From a bacterium (GTDB taxonomy: Bacteria > UBA3054), in contig JAFYIM010000336.1 of the NCBI GenBank assembly GCA_017538635.1, positions 1-8,036 on the forward strand: a stretch of 8,036 nt of DNA, in the 5' to 3' direction. Made by a program: the position numbers and the translations under genes. Below, one piece after another: positions 1 to 5,575 of this stretch (positions within the stretch are counted from its first letter, which is position 1; every line of letters begins with the position of its first letter). The notes under the pieces were generated by a model. The model saw only the letters and a program-made list of their open reading frames with translations. It made no database searches and was not told the origin of the DNA.

Positions 1-486
1 AAGACCGCCGTCAGAGGGGCCGGGACTGGATGACTGTTCAGCGGAGTGGTTGCAGCCCATATTGTGGCCCCACTCGTGGACCCAGGAAAGATCTTCCAAG
101 TAGCTATAGAGCACGATATGGAAACCGCAGCCTTCCGCGCCTGTCGGACTGCCGTGGACATATCCCAAGCCGGCCCAGCCGGAAGTCATGTATCTCGGAG
201 CGTAGCAGACGAAGTCAGCGCCCAGCTTGTTTCTCAAGGCCGGCACGAACTCGAAGCCTTCCTTGCCCTGCTGCATGCGAGAGAGGTCAAGGCTCGAGTC
301 CTTCGTCTCCTCGTAGTCGCAAAGGTACGTTCCGACGCAGGTCAGCTTCGCTTTGATAAGGCTGTTCTGCATGGCCTGGTTGCAGACCGCAATGCCTGCG
401 GCCACTTTAGTATTGGCGGCTTCCAGGCTGCCGGCGGACTCAATTGTTTGGTTGGAGAAGAGAACTATGATGGTCAGCTCCACCAC
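1..486 (-). CDS. Metzincin zinc metalloprotease catalytic domain, partial, downstream of the in-frame TAG
   Basis: Reading the minus strand in the same frame as the pro-region, 162 codons stay open from 486 to the window edge. They encode a metzincin catalytic domain: a first strand VVELTIIVLFSN, a helix with ANTKVAAGIAVCNQAMQNS, a segment resembling LRNKLGADFVCYAPRYM, and the zinc-binding motif HEWGHNMGCNH (46-78). This matches HExxHxxGxxH, with three His ligands and the catalytic Glu. Order and spacing fit reprolysin-like and peptidyl-Asp (M12B/M72-like) bacterial secreted proteases. The Met-turn and C-terminus lie beyond position 1. Six cysteines in the visible part suggest disulfides and extracytoplasmic life. 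Two GTG codons (484-486, 481-483) directly follow the TAG and could allow reinitiation, but a product started there would lack the signal peptide. The domain call is firm; whether it is expressed depends on the TAG. Confidence 0.8.
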   Translation of the reverse strand, partial: MVELTIIVLFSNQTIESAGSLEAANTKVAAGIAVCNQAMQNSLIKAKLTCVGTYLCDYEETKDSSLDLSRMQQGKEGFEFVPALRNKLGADFVCYAPRYMTSGWAGLGYVHGSPTGAEGCGFHIVLYSYLEDLSWVHEWGHNMGCNHSAEQSSSPGPSDGGL

Positions 487-1065
487 CTAGTCGTCGTCCC
501 AGTTGGCGGCCCAGGCGGACTGCTCGGGAGTAAGGTCAGCGGCGGGAACGCCGAAGCCTGCGATAGAGTTCTGCTCTTCCCAGACGGGCGCCTCGTGGTC
601 CTCCGGGTTGGACATCTGGGCGCAGCGCTCGCTATAGGAGCATTCCTTAACTTCGTAAACGCCTTTCTGCTTGGTGCCGCTGATCTCGTAGCGAGCGTCG
701 GCCGTAAGGTCTTCCACAACGCCGAAAAGCACGTTGGGACCGGCCGCGATGCGCCACTGGCCGGCGAAATTGTCCAGATTGCCGGCTCGGCAGACGATGC
801 CGTTCACGTCTTTGACAGCGTAAGTGACGTCGCCCTTCAGTTCGCCCTGGGGCGTCAAAAACGTCACCGTATCGCCGATCTTGAGCTCGGCAAGGGCGAA
901 CATAGCGTTCTCGACCTTCGGTTCCGGAGCGCCGGGGTACGTTGAGGAAATTTGGGCTGTCTTGGCCCCGTTTGGTTCAAGAGTAAGGCAGAAATCCGCG
1001 GCGAAGGACGTCGCGGCAAAAATGACCGCGATAACGGCGGCCAGGATCTGGTAGTGCTTGCGCAT
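487..1065 (-). CDS. Signal peptide and pro-region of a secreted metzincin metalloprotease, ended by an in-frame TAG
   Basis: This 192-residue frame begins at an ATG preceded by a strong AGGAGG (1073-1078, 7-nt spacing). Residues 1-22 form a clear signal peptide: a basic MRKH start, a hydrophobic core and a probable cut after SFA. The rest is a beta-rich pro-region of the kind found before the catalytic domain of secreted reprolysin/M72-like proteases, with a stretch around residues 61-75 (LKIGDTVTF..PQGEL) and VCRAGNLDNFAGQW near 91-104. It has four cysteines after the signal peptide (C26, C92, C142, C148); one could act as a cysteine switch, but that is speculative. The frame stops at TAG (487-489) after WDDD. 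The next in-frame codons encode VVELTIIVLFSN, the usual first strand of the catalytic domain, so this is the N-terminal half of a longer protein and not a complete one. The gene is divergent from the lamin-tail operon. Confidence 0.8.
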   Translation of the reverse strand: MRKHYQILAAVIAVIFAATSFAADFCLTLEPNGAKTAQISSTYPGAPEPKVENAMFALAELKIGDTVTFLTPQGELKGDVTYAVKDVNGIVCRAGNLDNFAGQWRIAAGPNVLFGVVEDLTADARYEISGTKQKGVYEVKECSYSERCAQMSNPEDHEAPVWEEQNSIAGFGVPAADLTPEQSAWAANWDDD

Positions 1066-1117
1066 AAGAAAACCTCCTAGGGATTATTTTCTCCATTTTA
1101 TCAAATTTTGGGCTTCT

Positions 1118-1132
1118 GACTAATTTTGAGTC
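1118..1132. repeat. Imperfect 15-bp palindrome in the divergent intergenic region
   Basis: GACT (1118-1121) and AGTC (1129-1132) are inverted copies around an AT-rich centre, between the start codons of the protease and the lamin-tail gene. It could be an operator shared by both, but a dyad this short is not rare in AT-rich DNA. Confidence 0.2.
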
Positions 1133-1141
1133 CCCTGCACC

Positions 1142-1170
1142 TTGTTTCATTTCCGTTTTTTAGATAGAAT
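1142..1170 (+). promoter_or_regulatory. Candidate sigma70-like promoter for the operon
   Basis: TTGTTT (1142-1147) and TAGAAT (1165-1170) are separated by 17 nt. The -10 matches five of six consensus bases; the -35 matches only TTG. A transcript starting near 1177 would have a leader of about 57 nt. In an AT-rich intergenic region such matches can arise by chance, so this is tentative. Confidence 0.3.
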
Positions 1171-1233
1171 ATAAAGATACTTGAAATAAAATCGATAGTT
1201 ATGCTCACATTCATCCCATAAAGGAGAATAGTT
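1148..1233 (+). promoter_or_regulatory. Leader and ribosome binding site of the lamin-tail/VTC operon
   Basis: The AT-rich stretch ahead of the first operon gene ends in AAGGAG (1221-1226), 7 nt before the ATG at 1234; this fixes that start. Nothing in the leader looks like a riboswitch or a strong attenuator hairpin. Confidence 0.6.
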
Positions 1234-2682
1234 ATGAAACTTCACAAATACCTCCCGGCTCTGCTCGCGGGCCTTATGTCCGTCAGCCTTTTGGCTGACG
1301 TTCTTATCAGCGAATTCACCTACGACGCCAAGAAGCCCTTTAAGAGCGACGACTGGGTGGAGATCTGCAACTACGGTACCACCGAAGTAAATATCTCCGG
1401 CTGGAAGCTCGGTGACGACAAATATAACGAGGGCGGAACGCTTTACACTATCCCGGAAGGCACCACCCTTGCTCCGAACGCATGCATAGTCCTCTATTCT
1501 GACGCGGCCTTCTGCGATATCTATCCCGCTGTGTCTAATATTCTCGGCCCCACCGGAATAGGCTTTGGCAAAAGCGAGGACGCCGTTGTGCTTCTTGACA
1601 AGACCGGCAAAGTTCAGCACAAAATAGAGTATCTCACCTTCAGCAACGGCGGCGAATGGCCAGACGGCTCCGCCTATTCCAATGTCCTCGTTTACCCCTT
1701 CGCTGATTACAACAACACCTGGCAGACCTGGAACGTCAGCAATGCGGAAGGCGGCTCCCCCGGCACAAAGAATACCGAGACCTGCGGACTCTATGTCGGC
1801 AAGCACAGCCGCAACCCCAATGCCCCCACTTCCGTCACTTCCCCGGAAATACACATCTGGGCTTACGACAACAGCAGAGACGACAAAGCTGTTAAAAGCG
1901 CCAAGATCTTCTACTCCACTTCCGAAAACGGCGATTATACCGCCAAGAGCATGACTTTGCTGGAAGGCAACGAATGGGTCTGCAATCTTCCCGCCATGGA
2001 GGAAGGCACCACCGTCTTCTATTACGCCCTGGTCGAAGATTACAGCGGCACCACACTGAGGAAATATTGGAACGCCTACAGAGCCCCCTACATGTACGTC
2101 GTCACCAACGATCCCGTCTATTCCGGCGTCGTCATCAACGAGATCATGTACCAGTGCCTCGACACCGCCTATACCAACTCCAAGGGCAACTGCAAGAACT
2201 ACGAATACGTAGAACTCTTCAACCGCACCGAAGAGGACATTGACGTCAGTTATTGGCGTTTTGAGACAAGCGACGACAAGTACCGCCTGCCCAAGAACAC
2301 CATCCTGGGCGCCAGGGAATTTTTGCTTATCACCGACCGCCAGGCTGCCATTGAGACGGTTTACGCCCTCCCGGTCGGCGCCGCCATCTACGAATTCGAC
2401 TTCGGCCTTTCCAACAGCGGCGACACTATCTCTCTCCAGAACGCCAACGGACAGGAAGTGGACGTTGTCACTTTCAAATCAACCGCTCCCTGGCCCACCG
2501 GCTGCGCCGGACTTGGCCCAAGTCTTGAGTTGAGCGATCCCAACGCCGACAACACCCAGCCCAACGCCTGGGCCGCGTCGGTTGCGATCTACGGAACGCC
2601 CTGCGATACCAACAGTGTTCCCGAACCGGCTTTCGCCCTGATTGCTCTGCTGGCTCTTGCCGGAGCCTTCCTCAGAAGATAG
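1234..2682 (+). CDS. Two-lamin-tail-domain surface protein with PEP-CTERM sorting signal
   Basis: This 482-residue exported protein probably sits at the cell surface or in the extracellular matrix. Residues 1-21 are a signal peptide (cut after SLLA). Residues about 22-180 form a lamin tail domain (LTD), with VLISEFTYD, DDWVEICNYG, SGWKLGDD and a TIPEGTTLAP.ACIVLYSD strand. Residues 200-290 form a beta-rich linker (EIHIWAYDNS, VFYYALVEDYSG) like the domains between LTDs in CotH-associated proteins. Residues 298-455 form a second LTD (VVINEIMYQ, YEYVELFNR, ILGAREFLLITD). The end is a PEP-CTERM signal: VPEP at 462-465, a hydrophobic segment, then terminal RR. Exosortase is expected to recognise this signal and cut or anchor the protein. 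The start is fixed by AAGGAG at 1221-1226. The gene ends in TAG exactly after RR and is the first of six closely spaced genes. The LTD ligand is unknown; adhesion or matrix binding is inference. Confidence 0.88.
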   Translation: MKLHKYLPALLAGLMSVSLLADVLISEFTYDAKKPFKSDDWVEICNYGTTEVNISGWKLGDDKYNEGGTLYTIPEGTTLAPNACIVLYSDAAFCDIYPAVSNILGPTGIGFGKSEDAVVLLDKTGKVQHKIEYLTFSNGGEWPDGSAYSNVLVYPFADYNNTWQTWNVSNAEGGSPGTKNTETCGLYVGKHSRNPNAPTSVTSPEIHIWAYDNSRDDKAVKSAKIFYSTSENGDYTAKSMTLLEGNEWVCNLPAMEEGTTVFYYALVEDYSGTTLRKYWNAYRAPYMYVVTNDPVYSGVVINEIMYQCLDTAYTNSKGNCKNYEYVELFNRTEEDIDVSYWRFETSDDKYRLPKNTILGAREFLLITDRQAAIETVYALPVGAAIYEFDFGLSNSGDTISLQNANGQEVDVVTFKSTAPWPTGCAGLGPSLELSDPNADNTQPNAWAASVAIYGTPCDTNSVPEPAFALIALLALAGAFLRR

Positions 2683-2697
2683 TCTGAGAGTCGCAAA

Positions 2698-3792
2698 GTG
2701 TGGCTTTGGCTTAGATATTTCCTCATCATCGCTCTTTCCGGCGTCGTTCTGTATTTTGTTTTGCAGACCGACGTCGCCGCTTTGAAGTGTCCTTTTGAAC
2801 TGGAGGCATCCGAGCAATGGACCATCCAGCAGGAAAGACCCGGGGATTTTATAGCCAAACACCTGAAAGGCCGCATGCAGGCCCTGGCGGGCGTCACGAC
2901 CTTCCGCTTCGACCGCTACGACGTGGTCAACACGGAACTGGCGCCCGGCATTAAAGAAGGGTCCCTAGTCAAAGTTGGCGACCATGTCCTGACCTTCCAC
3001 TCCCTCTACGACGAATCGCAGAAGAAGATGCTCCAGGCCAAGGTGGATATGTACCAGGCCACCCTGGACAATCTCCTCTCCGGCGAATTGCAGGAGCGCG
3101 TCACGGAAGGCGAAAAGCTTGTTTCCCTGGCCTACACGAATTATTACAGCTACCTTCCCCTGGTGGAGCGTCGCCGCGTGCTTTACAACACCGGCTACAT
3201 TTCCAACGACGAGGTCCAGCAAGCCGAGGAGGAGCTGAACAGCCGCTTTGCGGAGATCAGCGTGGCGGAAGCCGATCTGAACGCCCGCAAAATGGCCTGT
3301 TCCTCCAACGTAATAAATACTGCCAAAGCGGAACTGCGAGTCGCGCAGAAAGAGCTGGAAATGGTCAACGACCGCCTGGAAGCCAGGACGGTTACGACTC
3401 CCGTAAACGGCCGCGTAACGCAGGTCTCGCTCGATCCGGAGGTCAAGACCATTCTAAGAGTTGTCAACGAGGAGCCCATCTACGCCCGCGTGGTGGCGCC
3501 GCTGAATTTCTCCAACGAGATCCAGCCCGGCCTCGAAGCTGTCCTGTCTTTCCACAACGAAGATCTGACCGTCACCGGCAAAGTGGAATCCGTTTCCATC
3601 GTTCCGGTCCCCTTGATGGGCCTTTCCGTCGTGCACGCCCTAATTCCCATAAGGGACGTCCCCTTCTCAACGATTTCTTCCATGACCGGCGAAGCTTCGA
3701 TCCCTTCCATAAAGATCGATCCTTTCCATTCTTCCCTTGCGGCCCTGCGCTCTCTCTACGAGAAATTCAACAACTCCCTTCGCAAGGAGTAA
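2698..3792 (+). CDS. HlyD-like membrane fusion/periplasmic adaptor protein
   Basis: The 364-residue protein starts with one membrane segment (residues 4-22) and is otherwise predicted periplasmic. Its layout is that of a membrane-fusion protein: half of a lipoyl-like domain (GSLVKVGDHVLTFHS, about 88-102), a long coiled-coil hairpin rich in Glu, Lys, Ala and Leu (about 105-230), the second lipoyl half (RTVTTPVNGRVTQVS, 230-244), then a beta-barrel part (about 255-340, with IYARVVAPLNF and QPGLEAVLSF). HlyD-family proteins couple inner-membrane transporters to the outer membrane. No ABC, RND or MFS transporter is adjacent, so the partner is unknown. The GTG start is the first possible one after the TAG at 2680 and puts the TM segment at the N-terminus; its Shine-Dalgarno is weak (GAGAG, 2686-2690). 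The gene lies 15 nt after the lamin-tail gene, in the same frame, and 3 nt before the VTC gene. Confidence 0.8.
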   Translation: MWLWLRYFLIIALSGVVLYFVLQTDVAALKCPFELEASEQWTIQQERPGDFIAKHLKGRMQALAGVTTFRFDRYDVVNTELAPGIKEGSLVKVGDHVLTFHSLYDESQKKMLQAKVDMYQATLDNLLSGELQERVTEGEKLVSLAYTNYYSYLPLVERRRVLYNTGYISNDEVQQAEEELNSRFAEISVAEADLNARKMACSSNVINTAKAELRVAQKELEMVNDRLEARTVTTPVNGRVTQVSLDPEVKTILRVVNEEPIYARVVAPLNFSNEIQPGLEAVLSFHNEDLTVTGKVESVSIVPVPLMGLSVVHALIPIRDVPFSTISSMTGEASIPSIKIDPFHSSLAALRSLYEKFNNSLRKE

Positions 3793-3795
3793 AAA

Positions 3796-4539
3796 ATGGC
3801 GAATTTCCACGGCCGCTATGAGCTGAAGTATTTTCTTCCCTATGACCTGATCGACAAGGCCATAGAGTTTGCCTCGCCTTACGTTCAGCCCGACCAGCAC
3901 GCCAAGCCCAACGGCCTGGGCGTTCCCGGATACACCATCCGCTCCGTTTATTTCGACGACGACAACCTGACGCTTTACAAAGAAAAACTCATAGGCCTTA
4001 AAGACCGCAGAAAATTCCGCGTCAGGGGTTATGCCAACGTCACTCCCGAGAACAACGTTTTCCTGGAAATAAAATACCGCTCCCGCCAGCAGGTCGGCAA
4101 GGACCGCGCGCCCATGAAATTAAGCGAGCTTCAGGAGATCATGGACCGCAGCAAGACTCTCGATGAAGTGGAGTTTCCCACCGACTACCTGAGGGCCAAC
4201 GCCCACCGCTTTTTGCACAACTGCTTCGTCAAAGGGTACCGCCCCATGACCACCGTCATCTACGACCGCAACCCCTTCATCGGAAAAGACGACGGCGAAG
4301 TGAGGTTCACCATCGACACGAACCTCAGGGCCGTTGACCACTCCTATTCCTACAATCTTTTCGAACCCTATGAGGAAGAGCAGATCAATCTTCCCGGAGC
4401 CATACTGGAACTGAAATTCGACCGCCTTATGCCGGAATGGATGCGGCGCTTTTTGACTAAATTCGAGATCACCCAGACTTCCATATCCAAATACGCGCAC
4501 TGCATAGAAAAAGTCATATTGCGCGAGGAGGAAAGCTAA
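3796..4539 (+). CDS. VTC-domain protein (polyphosphate polymerase-like triphosphate tunnel fold)
   Basis: The 247-residue cytosolic protein has the VTC fold, related to the catalytic domain of yeast Vtc4, which makes polyphosphate from ATP. Charged residues that line the tunnel in this family are visible along the chain: RYELKY (K11), KFRVRGY (R75, R77), FLEIKYR (E91, K93), YDRNPF (R158), VRFTIDTN (R170, D174), ILELKFD (E205, K207) and SISKYAH (K232). The length is normal for bacterial stand-alone VTC proteins. AAGGAG (3784-3789) within the end of the HlyD-like gene sets the start; the gap is 3 nt. In bacteria this family is typically encoded next to DUF4956 membrane proteins, as here, and often near CotH kinases and lamin-tail proteins. 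Polyphosphate synthesis is family-based inference; another tripolyphosphate or nucleotide substrate is possible. Confidence 0.88.
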   Translation: MANFHGRYELKYFLPYDLIDKAIEFASPYVQPDQHAKPNGLGVPGYTIRSVYFDDDNLTLYKEKLIGLKDRRKFRVRGYANVTPENNVFLEIKYRSRQQVGKDRAPMKLSELQEIMDRSKTLDEVEFPTDYLRANAHRFLHNCFVKGYRPMTTVIYDRNPFIGKDDGEVRFTIDTNLRAVDHSYSYNLFEPYEEEQINLPGAILELKFDRLMPEWMRRFLTKFEITQTSISKYAHCIEKVILREEES

Positions 4540-4542
4540 TTT

Positions 4543-5268
4543 ATGAATCAGACTGCCGAATATGAAATGATGCAGTGGACGCTGAACGCCCTGGCGCCGA
4601 CCACATGGATAGACGTGGTCAACAACTTCGCCGTAGCCGCGCTCTTCGCGTTCCTCTTGGTTTTGCTCTACCGCTTCTGCCGCGGCGTGCACGGCAACAA
4701 GACCTTCATGCAGACGCTTGTCATGATGGAGATCATCATAACGCTTGTGATGATGGTCATCCTGAACGTCAGGGGCTCCTCCGCCGTGGCCGTAGCTTTC
4801 GGACTTATGGGCGCTTTGTCTGTCGTCCGTTTCCGCACCATCATAAAGGACAACCGCGACACCGCCTTCGTCTTCATGGCCGTAGCATTAGGCATGGCCG
4901 CCGGCACCGGCCAGCACAGGATCGGCGCCATCGGCTTCGTCATCATCTGGCTCTCCTTCGTCTTCACGGAATACACTCCCTGGAGTCTCCGCCACAGGGA
5001 GATCATCGCCAAGATCATCTTCAGCACCGAGAATCCTGAGAGCAAGCTTGATTCTGGCGCTGAGATCATGGGCCGTATGAAGCAACTCGGCACTTCCATA
5101 AAAATGCTGCACTCCCGCACCATAAAATCCGGCACCGCCATCGAGGCCACCTACTCCTTCCGTCTGAGATTCAGAGTCAGCGAGGAATACGCCACCGCCC
5201 AGCTGATGGGCTTAAAGTGCGTTGAATCCGTCAGCCTCTTCTCCCCTTCCGAAGTCGAGGAGCCATAA
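4543..5268 (+). CDS. DUF4956 family multi-TM membrane protein
   Basis: The 241-residue protein has a membrane N-terminal half and a soluble C-terminal tail. Hydrophobic segments lie near residues 26-44, 57-76, 80-94, 107-122 and 126-142. The family signature is clear: GALSVVRFRTIIKDNRD (about 90-106) followed by FVFMAVALGMAAGTGQ. The tail (about 150-241) looks like a small alpha/beta domain. The start follows a GAGGAGGAAA purine run (4525-4534) in the end of the VTC gene, with a 3-nt gap. DUF4956 proteins lack a proven biochemical role; their steady pairing with VTC-domain proteins suggests the two form a membrane complex, perhaps moving the VTC product across the membrane, as the yeast VTC complex does through its membrane subunits. 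That role is inference. Confidence 0.88.
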   Translation: MNQTAEYEMMQWTLNALAPTTWIDVVNNFAVAALFAFLLVLLYRFCRGVHGNKTFMQTLVMMEIIITLVMMVILNVRGSSAVAVAFGLMGALSVVRFRTIIKDNRDTAFVFMAVALGMAAGTGQHRIGAIGFVIIWLSFVFTEYTPWSLRHREIIAKIIFSTENPESKLDSGAEIMGRMKQLGTSIKMLHSRTIKSGTAIEATYSFRLRFRVSEEYATAQLMGLKCVESVSLFSPSEVEEP

Positions 5269-5269
5269 C

Positions 5270-5575
5270 ATGAACGCTTACCGCAAAGCTGCGGACGCGC
5301 TGGCGGTAGTGGTCCTTCTCTGGGCCATTGCCATGCTCATCGCCTTCGCTCCCAGGTTCGCCAACTTCACTTCCCTGCACGAGGAAGCAGTAGCGGCTTT
5401 CCAGAACGCTCCCACCCTCACAAACGAACTGAAAGCCAACGTGATCAAACTCTGGAACGCCGAGGCCGCCTCCAATGGCCTTCTCGTCATCAGCTGGACC
5501 GGCTTTGCCGCCGCCGAGCTTATCCAGGTAATACTCGCCTTCATCGCCCGCCGCAGGGAAAAGCAGAATGCCTGA
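5270..5575 (+). CDS. Small membrane protein with two predicted TM helices, unknown function
   Basis: I do not recognise this 101-residue protein. It has a hydrophobic segment at about residues 9-27 (ALAVVVLLWAIAMLIAFAP), a mostly polar, Ala/Asn-rich stretch of about 40 residues, and a second hydrophobic segment at about 69-89 ending in a basic RRREK tail. This implies two membrane helices with both ends in the cytoplasm and a periplasmic loop. The ATG at 5270 is preferred over the in-frame ATG at 5222 because GAGGAG (5257-5262) lies 7 nt before it and the longer form would overlap the DUF4956 gene by 47 nt. It begins 1 nt after DUF4956 and overlaps the next gene by 8 nt, so coupled translation is likely. 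A subunit of the VTC/DUF4956 membrane complex is a reasonable guess. Confidence 0.72.
   Translation: MNAYRKAADALAVVVLLWAIAMLIAFAPRFANFTSLHEEAVAAFQNAPTLTNELKANVIKLWNAEAASNGLLVISWTGFAAAELIQVILAFIARRREKQNA

Larger units (their letters stand above)
1..1065 (-). pseudogene. Whole metalloprotease gene interrupted by an amber codon (3' end outside window)
   Basis: The two halves together read as one precursor: signal peptide, pro-region, then HExxHxxGxxH catalytic domain. They share one frame, with only the TAG at 487-489 between them and no frameshift. The catalytic half shows no decay: its frame is open and the zinc motif is intact. This points to a very recent nonsense mutation, a base-call error or a recoded codon rather than an old pseudogene. 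A single base change would restore a sense codon such as CAG, AAG, GAG or TGG. TAG seems to be a normal stop elsewhere here, because the lamin-tail gene ends with TAG directly after its PEP-CTERM signal. Confidence 0.6.

Noticed and set aside
46..945. Long open frame on the plus strand (299 codons)
   Set aside because: It lies antisense to the metalloprotease, has no Shine-Dalgarno or recognisable domain, and the minus strand carries the signal peptide, strong AGGAGG and zinc motif. It is a codon-bias shadow.
1066..1233. Riboswitch or small RNA in the divergent intergenic region
   Set aside because: The stretch is short and AT-rich with no conserved aptamer-like pairing; only ribosome binding sites, one weak promoter match and a short dyad are visible.
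1147..1854. Minus-strand frame of 235 codons opposite the lamin-tail gene
   Set aside because: It is Gly/Val-rich, has no domain or credible start and covers the intergenic promoter region; the plus strand encodes clear LTD repeats.
487..2682. Genome-wide recoding of TAG as a sense codon
   Set aside because: TAG ends the lamin-tail gene at exactly the expected place after the PEP-CTERM RR, so it acts as a stop here; the other genes with a visible end use TAA or TGA. One suspicious TAG is not enough for a code change.
4120..4692. Minus-strand frame of 190 codons across the VTC/DUF4956 junction
   Set aside because: It is antisense to two well-supported family genes, is low-complexity in character and has no supporting start signal.
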